Shown: positions 22,440-33,894 of the stretch, in pieces
Position numbering within the stretch: the first letter of the stretch is position 1
Layout of the letters: each line of letters opens with the position of its first letter
Origin: Lactarius indigo
Taxonomy: Eukaryota; Basidiomycota; Agaricomycetes; Russulales; Russulaceae
Assembly: GCA_025766275.1 (NCBI GenBank)
Contig: JAFKAC010000083.1
Location: 186,001-250,000 of the forward strand
Length of the DNA: 64,000 nt
Direction: 5' to 3'
Program-made: the position numbers and the translations under genes
Notes under the pieces: model-generated
Databases searched by the model: none
Seen by the model: the letters and a program-made list of their open reading frames with translations, nothing else
What the model was told of the DNA's origin: nothing

Positions 22440-22900
22440 CTGGACCGTCGCACCTACCTACACCGCGCAATTCAAGTCTGCCACCAATACCCCTCCCAAC
22501 CGCCAACGCTGAGGGCTCAACAATGGGCCGCGTGCGCAAGAGCATCAACTATGCCGAGCCAAAGCTCAACACATGCGTTATCCCATTACACCCCTCAGCT
22601 TTCCTGACTCCTTATAACAGAAGATGCGCAAACCTGACCCATAACTGCGCCCGCAGACATCCCCACAGTCACGGAGCGGCGGTGTAAATCGCACCTGTGC
22701 CTGCCTGTGGACGATGATGAGGAGAGCAATGGCGCACAGGCAGACGAGGAGCCTCTCGCGGGATCGAGGGTGCGCGCGGGCCTGGCAAACGTTGATGCGT
22801 GTCGGCAGAGCGCGGTAGTCACCGCCTCATGGTGGTCTCTCCCTGTCACAAGCCAGGTACGTCTCGCAAGCTTCCGGTCACCTTTGCCGCCGTTGCTAAT
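22440..22900 (+). pseudogene. SGO1: shugoshin C-terminal fragment, probable pseudogene
   Basis: The frame containing MGRVRKSINYAEPKLNT at about 22524 matches the conserved C-terminal shugoshin box, a basic motif ending in NYALPxLNTKMRRP in this family. The next part, KMRKPDP, is found about 45 bp downstream after a segment ending in AACAG, as expected for an intron. The donor is not GT (ACACATGCG), and after PDP the frame hits TAA unless shifted by one base, where an acidic segment (PVDDDEESNG) continues. No N-terminal coiled coil was found upstream. Shugoshin protects centromeric cohesin. I read this as a decayed fragment. Confidence 0.5.
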
Positions 22901-23321
22901 GGCACTCCCGATACCTCGACACTGTCCGCGGGTCACGCAAGTTATCACGTCGCCGTCACCTCCGATCCTCATTAGACATTCCCTACAACACAGCATCAGG
23001 GTACATGCAAGCCACCACGACTGCATGTGTCTAATAATCATTGTGCGTAGTTTGATGGGAGATTAATAAAAGGGGATTAGAATATAAGACGAAAATAATA
23101 ATAGTTTGAATATCGGTAAGAGAATAAGAAGGAAGATAAGACGGGCAATAAGAAAGAAGATAATTACAGTATTCTTATAATGTATATTATATTTATAATG
23201 TCTATTATAATCTTATTGTGATTTATAATCAGGCGATCAATCTGGTAATACCGCGTGTTCCTTTTAATAAATTCCGAGGCCTTATGATTGATTATAGTGC
23301 AACTGACAGATCTGACAAGCG
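22901..23321. other. AT-rich unassigned DNA
   Basis: Strongly AT-rich with runs such as AATAAGAAGGAAGATAAGA and TATTATATTTATAATG. No gene is supported. It borders the foldback element. Confidence 0.5.
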
Positions 23322-24967
23322 AATTATATATGGACGAATTATAACTAGGTTCATGGTTCACAGTGGGTTCTGATTGGAAATTTGACTTAGGGTTACCATG
23401 TATATCCAAATAATGACTCTTCATTTGACCATCATGGTCAAATGCGGGACCATTACTTGGCCCGCGTTTGTCCATAATGGTCAAACGCGGGCCTGTATAG
23501 GCACACTGGACATGCCATTCAACTCGAAATACAATAAAACATATACTTCGAGTACAAACATGACCATAGGCCTTCATTGATACAGATAGACTTTGGAGGC
23601 CCGCATTTGACCATGATGGTCAAACGCGGGGCCATTACTTAAAGTGTAGTTATATAGTATGGGTCTCTCTGGTCTTGTTATCTGACCTCCTGGAGTGGAA
23701 TTGATTGATTATACATTGGGGTTATATTGTGTCTTCATCTGTTACCAGGGAACTATTTGCTATGTGGAGTTGGGGGTTATATTGTTGTTAAGTAAGGTAG
23801 AAAAGGTGTGATGTTATGTTGACAGCCTTTATAACTTGCAAGGTCAGGTAGTAATATTGGTGATAGTCTGTGTTCTATTAGGGAATCATATCTGTGAGAT
23901 GTGCATAAGGAGATTTCCATTATCTGTGACCCATTTGTAACATATACCAATGGCAGGCACAATGTGCTGCTCTGTATAGCATGGATTGCTCGCACTGCTC
24001 GCTCTCCGGCATACAGAGCAGCACATTGTGCCTGCCATTGGTATATGTTACAAATGGGTCACAGATAATGGAAATCTCCTTATGCACATCTCACAGATAT
24101 GATTCCCTAATAGAACACAGACTATCACCAATATTACTACCTGACCTTGCAAGTTATAAAGGCTGTCAACATAACATCACACCTTTTCTACCTTACTTAA
24201 CAACAATATAACCCCCAACTCCACATAGCAAATAGTTCCCTGGTAACAGATGAAGACACAATATAACCCCAATGTATAATCAATCAATTCCACTCCAGGA
24301 GGTCAGATAACAAGACCAGAGAGACCCATACTATATAACTACACTTTAAGTAATGGCCCCGCGTTTGACCATCATGGTCAAATGCGGGCCTCCAAAGTCT
24401 ATCTGTATCAATGAAGGCCTATGGTCATGTTTGTACTCGAAGTATATGTTTTATTGTATTTCGAGTTGAATGGCATGTCCAGTGTGCCTATACAGGCCCG
24501 CGTTTGACCACCATGGACAAACGCGGGCCAAGTAATGGTCCCGCATTTGTCCACCATGGTCAAATGCGGGCCAAGTAATGGCCCCGCGTTTGACCATGGT
24601 GGACAAATGCGGGCCAAGTAATGGCCCCGCGTTTGACCATGGTGGTCAAACGCGGGTCAAGTAATGGTCCCGCATTTGACCATCATGGTCAAACGCGGGC
24701 CAAGTAATGGTCCTGCATTTGACCATGATGGTCAAACGCGGGCCAAGTAACGGCCCCGCGTTTGACCATGATGGTCAAATGCGGGCCAAGTAACGGCCCC
24801 GCGTTTGACCATGATGGTCAAATGCGGGCCAAGTAATGGTCCCACATTTGTCCATGGTGGTCAAATGAAGAGTCATTATTTGGATATACGTGGTAACCCT
24901 AAGTCAAATTTCCAATCAGAACCCACTGTGAACCATGAACCTAGTTATAATTCGTCCATATATAATT
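23322..24967. mobile_element. foldback (palindromic) element, copy A, about 1.65 kb
   Basis: The ends are long inverted repeats: AATTATATATGGACGAATTA at 23322 and its complement ending at 24967, continuing through about 110 bp per side. The centre is a second, nearly perfect inverted repeat with arms at about 23464-23978 and 24011-24527 around a 33-nt spacer, so identical short ORFs appear on both strands. Between inner and outer repeats on the right lies a 43-bp tandem array. No protein is encoded. A partial second copy is at 58632-60011. The left and right boundaries show TA-rich sequence, so the exact target duplication is ambiguous. Confidence 0.9.
24497..24868. repeat. 43-bp tandem array, each unit a palindrome
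   Basis: About eight or nine 43-bp units, each holding a near-perfect inverted repeat of about 30 bp of the form CCCGC(A/G)TTTGACCATGATGG with its complement, separated by a linker like ACCATTACTTGG. Variants alternate TTTGACC with TTTGTCC, and GCATTT with GCGTTT. The left arm of the same element holds only about two units. Confidence 0.92.
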
Positions 24968-24969
24968 AG

Positions 24970-26214
24970 AGCACGACCAACCAGACAAGGTTCAATCCAT
25001 GGAACAGCTGCCTGGTTTCGCCGCTGCCGCCGGTAAAGAAAGTCACATCTGGAAGCTCAAGTGGGGTCTATATGGCATGCGTCAGTCGTCCCGGATTTGT
25101 AACAAAACCCTACACGCCTCCTTTCTCTCGTGGGCTTCAAATGGGCGGAGTGCGATTGGTGCATTTATACACGCGTTACTACTACCGAGACGTCCATAGT
25201 GGCAGCGCACGTGGGCGACATGCTCGCGGTCTCGTCTAACTTAGTTTACGCTGAGGTCGCCTTATTTCATAGTCAGCTGGAATCAGCCTATCTGATCACC
25301 ACGCTGGGGGAGGCAAAACTCGTCGTTGGTATCGCTCTCCGACAAGACAGGGCTAACCGAACCATCTACCTGAGTCAAACTGCACTTATCGACAAGATAT
25401 TGCGACCTATCACCGGACAGACGCAAGGCCTGCCTCGACGCTGATGACTCATGGCGCCCACTGGCAACTACTACCGCCGGACCCTCAGACGCCATTAGAC
25501 GAGTGGGAGTAAGAATGCTTGGATCAACTCCCGTACAGATCACTGGTGGGATCGCTGATGTACATCGCAAGCGGCTCGCGCCCAGACATCGCCTTTGCCG
25601 TCAGTAAATTATCTCGGTTCCTCAACTGCTATCGCGAAAATCACTGGACGGGCAGCAATACGCGTCGTGTGGTCCCTAGAAAGAACCCGGAAATGGGCAT
25701 TGCGTCTTGGCGGCACCGATACAACTCCGAACTTGCTGGGCTACAGCGATTCTGACAACGCCAATGACCCAGGCCCGCAAGGTCGGCGATCCGTCGGCGG
25801 CTACTGCTTCTCACTCGGTTCGGGAATAGTCTCGTGGTCATCGAAGAAACAGAAGACTGGTGCTATGTCTACTTGCGCGGCGGAATATGCCGCTGTTTCT
25901 GGGGCAAGCAGAGAACTCGTATGGATATGAAATCTCTTGACTGAGCTTGGCCACAAGCCCCGCTACATTGCGGCAACTTAGCCGCAGTAATCCTCAGTGG
26001 AGATCAAGCTTTTCATGATCGTGTAAACATCTCGACGTTCGGTACCACTGATTACGAGTATGCGTCGATAATGGGGTGTGACCCAAATTGGTCCCGCGGA
26101 CAATATAGCGGACGTGCTCACGAAGGCGCTTCGCGAGCCTACGTGGCTTCATGGGAGTTGCCAGCGTTGATGACTAGGTGGCAGCATTGCACCCAAGTGC
26201 ACGCTGAGGGGGAG
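24970..26214 (+). pseudogene. pol: Ty1/copia Pol remnant (RT-RNase H)
   Basis: Frames give copia RT blocks: MEQLPGF, WKLKWGLYGMRQSSR, ECDWCIYTR, then the active-site region reading AAHVGDMLAVSS where copia elements have YVDDM, so a catalytic Asp and Tyr are lost. RNase H follows: PYRSLVGSLMYIASGSRPDIA, GYSDSDNAND, VSWSSKKQKTGAMSTCAAEYAA. Frameshifts and stops separate these blocks. The sequence begins abruptly next to the foldback element at 24967, and a purine-rich tract ending GAGGGGGAG precedes 26215. Confidence 0.88.
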
Positions 26215-26600
26215 TGACATACCATAGAGCGGACTGCGGAAGGACAGAATCTCAATGTGTTTTTTGTTTTTGACCGGCACATGTTTGCGTTAAAAGATCC
26301 ATAAATAATGCTCGTGTAATTAGCTCGTACTTTACATTGTATCCCCTCAGTTCGTTCGTCCAAGCGTACTGAGGGATCATTTAGGAAACAATAGGTTATG
26401 GCCCTGGGTGTACACAGCCAGCACATCGTTAAAGCAGATCCATTCCCGCACAGTGTGATGTGCAGTGACGCCACTGCTTCATTGCTGCTGTAGCGGGCTG
26501 TGCGTAGATTGCATCCTACCGAATAACGATGGTGCGGCATGTGGGAGTCCCGCGGTGCCCCACTGCACGCAGCAGGAAGTTCCCGCCATCAGCCCACGGC
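26215..26600 (+). repeat. putative 3' LTR start of the copia remnant
   Basis: TGACATACC follows the polypurine tract GAGGGGGAG directly, as expected for a copia 3' LTR. The 3' end cannot be placed because there is no second copy in the window; the end given is a guess. Confidence 0.35.
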
Positions 26601-26753
26601 ATCTGCGTCGGAGCTGCCGTCTCTGCCTCTAGAGCGACCCCACATTCCGAGGCTGCGTAACGATATTCCTGAGCACAATGCCACCACATCATTTGTGTTT
26701 TTTGTTTTATATCTACGACAGCCCGTACACAATGGAAGCATCTTTGTCATAAT

Positions 26754-28406
26754 TTACAGAAAATCGGATTTTTCGAGGCCAAAGGCCACCCAGGCACCCT
26801 CTGACAGTTTGATACTCTTGTACGGAACTGATGGCTTGTCAAATTTGAGGTGTCCAGAGCATTGTCCATCTACTCCTTTGTAAGAACACCCCATTGTGAT
26901 ATCCCTACCTAACTCTGACGAGGTCCCCTTGCCCTTTTGATTCCATGCTTGGATGCAATGACAAGACGGGCACTGATATGGCACCTGATTTCCCCATGGT
27001 TGAGTGCGGGAATGTGTCCATTTCAGCAAGCAGTTTTTGACCTCAGAGTCACATGTCCAGAAGCGCATAATACCGGCGTGGCGAGAAAGTTGCGAGGTGT
27101 TCAGGCATAGCCCAACGACACTGTCAAAGCTCCGGCCCCCAATAATGGTATGCTCGAAGAAATTGAGCAAAAAGCTGGTTGCGAATATGGGGTGAAAGGC
27201 GGGAGCGTCGAAGGCGAATAAATTGGTTGGCTTCCAACTGCCAACTTGAGTCAGTGCAAACTGAAAAGTGAAAAGAAAAGAATAAAACCTACACATTGGC
27301 AAAGGATTTGACCTTCTCCATAGAAGAGGGTACATTGACTAGTGCGCCACAGCAAAAGAAAAACCAGTGTGCGTCAAGTGTGCAAATAACATCCAAGATT
27401 GGTTTCCTGATCACTTGGAATACCCACTGCTTACAAGGCATGAGATGGGAAAAGCATGAGTGAAGCTACACACCTCATTGATCTCAAAATGACTGCTTGC
27501 AGAAGTTGCGAGATGCCCTGTGTCGTTTGCAGTATGTGTCGTGATAAGGATGATCACGGTCTTAAGAGTTGAGCTGGGATATGAATGAAGCGAGAGCTTG
27601 CTGCAATACTGGCCTGAGGAACTCACCTATCTCTTAAACGTCTCGCGATACTGTCTGTCTTTTGTCTGTACCCGCGCTGACTTTGAGCCAAATCAAACAC
27701 CACGTCCTTGAAGATTAGTGTATTAGTGTCCCCTTTGGGAAAGAAGGCGGTGGCAAACGGCCCCAAGATCTTGCCGAGATCAGCCATATCGAGATTGAAA
27801 TTTCCAAGACGGAAATTCAAAATTGCGACGCCATCGCTCAGGAATTTCAATCGTGGAATGACCTGTGCACTACCACGAATTTTAACTGGAGATCCAAAGG
27901 CAGGCTCCCCAGGTGTCCAAGTCTGGGTCTTATTTGGAGTGCAGCCATGACTCGAAATATAGAAGCCCTTAAAACGTCTGAGTCCAATTATGACCTTAGA
28001 TCAGTGTCGAACATACATAGTATGGGCTGGGTTTCTTTGCCTTACGATCGCCATCCTGATGACATGGGGGGCAGATGAACAACACATCTCGACTGTTGTA
28101 AATAGATTGATTGCTAGAGGCCGCAGGGATGTTCAAGCACTGGGCCTCCGACTCGGGACCAAAACAGATCGCACGCGAACAATTATCGCACATCAATAGA
28201 TCGCCACCATTGCCACACAAAAAACAGTACTAGTAGGTCGGTTAGATATTACAACGATATGTAAATTAGTCATCACACAATTGATTTACCTGATCAGACA
28301 GCATCGGCGTGGGATCATCGTTCCTGGCATCCTGATGGTTTGCGTCTACCAGCGAGTCTTGTTCCATTGCGTCCTCAAGGTCAAGTCCTTGCTCGATGTA
28401 CGACAT
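26754..28406 (-). CDS. PHD-finger protein with possible caspase/CHAT-like core and C-terminal zinc ribbon
   Basis: A multi-exon gene without visible lesions starts at ATG 28404-28406 (MSYIEQGLDLED). Exon 2 encodes a PHD-type finger: CFLCGNGGDLLMCDNCSRAIC and later FICPPCHQD, with the Cys spacing of a histone-reading PHD. Exon 3 contains GFYISSHGCTPN and a beta-rich region. The next exons have a hydrophobic strand plus His (TVIILITTHTANDTGHLAT), then WFFFCCGALVN; a His after one strand and a Cys after another is the pattern of caspase-like peptidases. The C-terminal exon has CPSCHCIQAW paired with CSYKG...CSGH, probably a zinc ribbon. Introns are short GT-AG (for example about 28229-28288). 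The stop is at 26754. Frame is kept through every junction I followed. The peptidase assignment is an inference from motif order only. Confidence 0.7.
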
Positions 28407-28639
28407 AGTGGGGGTGTGGTGCGATTTATGAGGACGTAGTCCAGAGTGGAAGGTGTAGACTGAGGGACGAGGGGGCAACGTGAGATACTGGCGCGGCTGA
28501 TAACAGTGCGGAGTTGGTTCGGTGATAGTGCGTGAGAAGGTGATGGGTCAGTAACTGCCAAACGTGTCAGACAGTTGTTCGAGGGTTCGTTCATACGTTC
28601 ATAGTCCAAAGGTCCATGGAACCTCAATTTCTGTCTTTG

Positions 28640-31220
28640 AGTCACGACCTTGCTCTTCGGGTGCGGTGTGTAAGTTGAAACGCGGACTCGACCATGACAT
28701 GGCAGCTCCTGAACACCTCAATGGGAGGCGGTTGCTTGCAGATGTAGTCGATGTTGCTATTCGGGCCACTCCCCGAATAAATGACCTGGAAGCCGGCGAT
28801 GGTAAGTCTTAGTTTGTAACGCTTGTCTGCTCACCTTTGTATATAGATTATTCCGCTCTACCAACCAGTCAACAGGTCGGAGGGCGTTGGGCTTCCCCGT
28901 TGGGTTACGCAACAAATTCATGAGGACAAGATGGCTGTCGTTTTCAAATGAGCACCCCAACTCGCTGGCTTCCGCATGGAACTCACCTCAGAGCAGGAGG
29001 ATACACCTCGTGTAAGTTCTTCATAAACCTTGCCAATTGCGACGCGTGCTTATGTTTTCCTGTGGCGCAGAAGATATATATCCATGGCAGGAACGAGGCC
29101 TCAACACGACCAACATCCCCAGCGTTCATGGCATTACAGAGGTCAACGTAGAGGAGGTAATCCCGGTTTCGCAGGGTCTGGTTCTCGAATTGTTGATCTC
29201 TTTCGGCTTCAGGTTTTGTGTGCGACTGTGATAGGCCCTCCATCGTCGCCGCATACTTCCGAACGATCTCTTCGGAAATCTTGGCAACTAGGCCCCAGTC
29301 CGGCTTTGATTCTGCGAATGCCTCAAGAGATGTCCATTTTTCTGGACCCAGTGCAGAGACCTCAAGCCGCCAGCACTCAAGGATGGTGGCGCGTAGTTCA
29401 TGATGGACCGCATCACGCATCCGGCGAAAAGCCTGGCTTAGTGGCCATAATGCCAGCCTCGCGGGGCCGTAGAATCCCCACATGCTGGTACGTGCTGTTT
29501 AAGTCACTGCGCCCTTCCTTTTCCCGAAGATAAGTCCTCCGCAGAGCACCCACGCAGGCCATCTTATAATGAAATAGCCCCAACAGGAAGATGGCGAACT
29601 GAAACCGGTTTTTAGGTGTGTCTTCTATGCGTCGAGAGTCCCTGATCGTATCCAGGCGTTCCTTCGCCAAGGGATCTCCGTGGACGAAGGGTACAAACTC
29701 AGATATGTCAACATTTCCACCGGTCGAGAACCCAGGACCGGTAGCGCCACCTAGACCACCTTGCTGGAGTAAGTTTTCCATAACTTCAATACTTCCGTCG
29801 ACTGGTTACTGTTTAATCTTCATGGACCTCATAGGTATCCGCTCTGTCCTTGTCAGTGAAATCGCGAGGACTGAGTCAATCGTCCCAAGGCTCTTGGACG
29901 GTTTTCCAAAATACTGGCCATGGTTCACCAGGATTTCTTGTACGTGCCACGCGAATGCCTCTTGCTGTGGACTGATGTCTCTTCCAGGGCTTGGTTGATT
30001 GTGGCGGTCTGTCAGGTGGTATTTCACCAGATCAAATTCGTCGAATACCGCGGGTGTGGCCAGGGGTGAAGGATTTCGAGGGCCCTTCTTCCACAGTTCC
30101 TCAAAACACCGCAGCACTTCAATATCTTCGACGCCCACAAGTGGTATTGCTGTAGCAGATGTAGCGCTCATGAATGATGGCCGGTGAGTGAGCGTTGGTT
30201 CGGAAGTCTTGAGATTGGTATCAAAATTGTCATAGGCAATGGCCGCTTTGAGCGAGCGAAAGACGGCCTTTGATCCCATGTGTACTGCCGTTCGACATTG
30301 ACTTCACGGCCCTCTGGATGAACTTGATACTTATTGACAGACCTGCGTGCGCGGGGGCTTCGATGGCACGCTGAGGGACATTCGCCGAGTGTACGAAGAT
30401 CCCCACGATGCTCTGTAAGTGATTGCAGTCTTTGTTCGCGCTCTTAAGGATGATACTGGCACAGACAACCGTTTTCTAATGAAGTTGGAGTACGCTGTGT
30501 GTAAGTAAACAATATGTGATGTTGTTCAAATGGAGCTGCGATGCACAATGACCCGAAGGGCTATGTTCTTTGCAGATACATCTTTCTGCGTTCTCTTCCG
30601 AGGGTGCCTCAAGTTGTCTTCCGAATCCGAATCCAAGCCAATACCAGCATCACTTTCAGTCTCGCTGGCAGGCGTTTCTTCACCGAGCTCTCCAAGATTT
30701 CTTTCGGATTCATCAAAGACCCCATGCAAGTCGACGGCCATGGGGTCAACTATGTGACATGGATCCTGCTTGTCGAGTGTGCCAAGTAAGGTGAATATGA
30801 ATGCCCGCAGAGTCGGGGCAACATGCCGAATCTTTCCTGCAAGTTGGGGCGTGAAAGTTGACTCGACTTGCTCCACGGTAGCAGCAGTTTGCATGAAACC
30901 GAAGGCCATGGTCTTTATTCGTCAACTCCTCAGCTTCTCTCCTCAGCACCAGGTGTGTATTCTGAAGAGCCCAAGCAGATACCGAAGCAGAAGTTGGGAT
31001 GTGATTGACAAGGTGGGCGCATACATTAACAGCCTTGCGCTCCAGTTGGTCTTTGGCTGACTGTACTGCTTGATATCTCAGATCGCGCGTTTGGGAAGCA
31101 AGGACATCCTCCGCTAGTGAGGATATCGAGTACCTGTGTTCAGAGAGATGACAGAGGACAGTAATGAGTTCAGGGGCGCACATGTACTGCGTATGGCAAG
31201 GTATAGAGTCTGCAGTCTGG
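28640..31220 (-). pseudogene. DUF6589-type protein with an in-frame stop
   Basis: Minus-strand exons match the DUF6589 family of Agaricomycete proteins. In order they contain AIAYDNFDTNL, IPLVGVEDIEVLRCFEELWK, MRSMKIKQ, TAA at 29806-29808, then VDGSIEVMENLLQQGGLGG, FQFAIFLLGLFHYKMAC, YQHVGILRPREAG, and FLPWIYIFCATGKHKHASQLARF. Next come NLLRNPTGKPNALRPVDWLVERNNLYTK and a short last exon. The upstream part (AEDVLASQTRDL, an acidic SETESDAGIG stretch) is compatible with the N-terminus. The frame on either side of the TAA is the same, so a single base change explains the stop. Other exon junctions look normal. Function of the family is unknown to me; it is often near transposons. Confidence 0.7.
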
Positions 31221-32329
31221 GACCTCCAAAGGACTTCATGCGCTCATGGATTTGGGCGTATGTACATTAATTAACAATTCCCGGTATAGATACGCACATC
31301 TCAATAATAAAACAGCAGATATAGCGACGAAGGACCTTCGATGTGCCACGCCCTGGAAAACGCCGACACAAAAGTCCCCAGTCGGTCCCAAGCGTAATGA
31401 GACGCGAAGTTTGGATATAATAGGAAGGTGAGGGCGCACGCGTCTCTTACGCGCGAGCCGACGGGAGGGAGTCTGGGATACTTCCTACTTCGTCTTTGTT
31501 TGGAAGTTGGCACTCAGGACTTCTCAAGGTGACAAACGGTGGGTTTGGCATCATTTGGGGAGGCAAAGGTTCGATCAAGGAGAGCCAGGAGTATCTGGTC
31601 AAATAATGAACTTAGCAAGCCAGGCTTTGTGCTTCTTGCATCGAGCGATGACTAAAGTTTGCCGTGGAGTTTTCACCTCGGAGTTGACCCTGCTACTTAG
31701 GATATACATAGCCAGACCAAGCGCTTGAGCTGGAGAAGAAGAGCACGTGCTATGAGTGAGTGATGGTCTGCACTTGGCTACTCTGTCTGAAGATCTGTGC
31801 TCCTGGTGCCCTTCACGCCCGCCGTAGGATTTGGGACCGCGCTAAAAAGAAGGGCGGCTGCCACCCTTCAATTGAGGTCCCCTTTGCAGCAGGATCACCG
31901 GCCCTAAGGTAGGGTATGAAAGTCCACTGACTCCACATTTGTGGCTTCAAATACCGAGGCTAGATGCCCGGCGGCACCTAACTCCACAAAGATCATTTTC
32001 ACTCGCGCACCCCCCACCCCCACTCATCCCGCCGCATTGCGCGATGGGGCGACCGGCCCTATTGCCGATTCTGGCCCAGCTTAGGCCCCGCCGGACAAAC
32101 CTGTGGCAGGTGGGCGGGGGTGGGCTGCAGGCACTTACTTGCATCACCAGCCCTGCCCCCGCTCCTGCAGCCATAGCCGAGGTGATGCGCCCCCCCTGCC
32201 ACCCCTTGGCTGATTTCAGTGGGCTACGTGGGGTGCGGGGGAAGCAAGCGCGGCACCAGGGTTGGCACCGGCTACTTGTCCCCCCTGCCTCCGCCCCGGT
32301 AGGGCAGGTGGTGGTGGGTGTGGGTGGTT
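31221..32329. other. unassigned, becoming GC-rich
   Basis: No supported gene. From about 31990 the DNA becomes GC-rich and leads into the minisatellite. Confidence 0.5.
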
Positions 32330-32935
32330 GGGGTGGGGGGGGTGGCAGGCGCGGCACCAGCTGCTTGCCCCCCCCCCACCCCTGTGCCAGCGGGGTGGGG
32401 TGAAGGGGGCAGGCGCGGCACCAGGGTCGGCGCCAGCTGCCTGCCCTCCTTCCTGTGCCAGCGGGGTAGGGTGGGGGGGGGAGGGGGGGGAGGGGGCAGG
32501 CGCGGCACCAGGGTCGGCACCAGCTGCCTGCCCTCCTTCCTGTGCCAGCGGGATAGGGCGGGGGGGGGGAGGGGGCAGGCGCGGCACCAGGGTCGGCACC
32601 AGCTGCCTGCCCTCCTTCCTGTGCCAGCGGGATAGGGCGGGGGGGGGAGGGGGCAGGCGCGGCACCAGGGTCGGCACCAGCTGCCTGCCCTCCTTCCTGT
32701 GCCAGCGGGATAGGGCGGGGGGGGGAGGGGGCAGGCGCGGCACCAGGGTCGGCACCAGCTGCCTGCCCTCCTTCCTGTGCCGGCGGGGTAGGGCGGGGGG
32801 GGGGGGGCAGGCGCGGCACCAGGGTCGGCACCAGCTGCCTGCCCTCCTTCCTGTGCCGGCGGGGTAGGGCGGGGGGGGGGGCAGGCGCGGCACCAGGGTC
32901 GGCACCAGCTGCTTGCCCTCCCCAGGAGGCACAGT
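32330..32935. repeat. G-rich minisatellite, units mostly 74-79 bp
   Basis: GCAGGCGCGG starts units at 32345, 32409, 32496, 32575, 32653, 32731, 32807 and 32881, giving spacings of 64, 87, 79, 78, 78, 76 and 74. Each unit has GGTCGGCACCAGCTGCCTGC followed by a run of 8-10 G on the plus strand. Length differences are mostly in the G-runs. Long open frames in several frames on both strands are due to the absence of stops in this composition, not to coding. Confidence 0.93.
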
Positions 32936-33182
32936 AGGTGGGGGAGAAGGAAGGGGGGGTTCGGAAGTGGCCGAGCAAGTTGATATATCGCGCCACTCCG
33001 CTCCCACCCTAAGTAGCACGTGCCCACAGGGCCAGGGGGCGCCTTCGTGCCTTCTTCTGTCACACCGCGGTGACCGGTCCGCGGAGCCGATTGCTGACCA
33101 AGTCGAGCACGGCGGTTCCCACCCTGGGGTTGGGGCGTTTGGTGGCGCAGACTTGGCGCCAAGATTTATCGGGTAAGAGCTA

Positions 33183-33894
33183 CTATCAGTTCCCACACCT
33201 CTGCAAAAAAACGGTAATCTTTTTTTGTAGCTTCAACAACACATCGTAGCTACTTCATTCTGTACATAGTAATAGATATGTTTATATCCCACCAGAATCA
33301 TATTTTTATTTATTTGTTTCTGAATCCGTTCAATGTGGAGCAATGAGTACCACCTCTGCAGCTTTTGGTCACACTTTGTCACTGTGGCGGCAGACTAGTG
33401 GCAGGCGGAGTGGTTGGCATTTGGCAAAAGTGGCGATGCGAGTCAGTCCGAGCCTGCCATGAAAGTTCCCTGTGCCGAAGGTGCCGTTTTGTGCCTAAAG
33501 AGGAGTTCCAATTGCTTGCCGAATTGGGTCACAGTTTTGTCACCTTTCCATGGGCTTCGGTGAGCTTTTTGTCTCCAGCTTGATCGCCTCCGTCTGTTGA
33601 CTCCAAAATTTGTAGAGTCACTGTAGTAATGGATAGTAACATCACAGTGAGGCGAGGTCCCGTAGGAATGTCGGGATCGGTCAGATCTGGGGGGGTAGGG
33701 ATGCTTTTGAGACCACCCCATTACCTTTGTCGATTTTTAATGACCACGATTTTTCTCTGATCCTCAGTATACTGTGTGATCTTGTATCTACATATGTTAG
33801 AGAATATAGTGTATTTTGTTTGGGGAGAAAGGAAACTGGGAAAGTACTGATCTACTATGATCTTTCAGAATTTGCAGAGGTGTGGGAACGATAG
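33183..33894. mobile_element. Tc1/mariner-type MITE (712 bp) with TA duplication
   Basis: The left end CTATCAGTTCCCACACCTCT is the near-perfect inverted repeat of the right end (one base shorter: CTATCGTTCCCACACC in reverse complement), 24-25 bp in total. TA flanks both sides (33181-33182, 33895-33896). There is no transposase. The interior is AT-rich and contains a segment at 33530-33620 resembling 37440-37530. Confidence 0.8.

Noticed and set aside
23777..24211. Nearly identical short ORFs on opposite strands
   Set aside because: They are the two arms of the foldback palindrome, not genes.
31947..33196. Overlapping long Pro/Arg/Cys-rich open frames on both strands (up to about 350 codons)
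   Set aside because: They span the G-rich minisatellite, are open in several frames at once and simply translate the repeat; composition explains the lack of stops.
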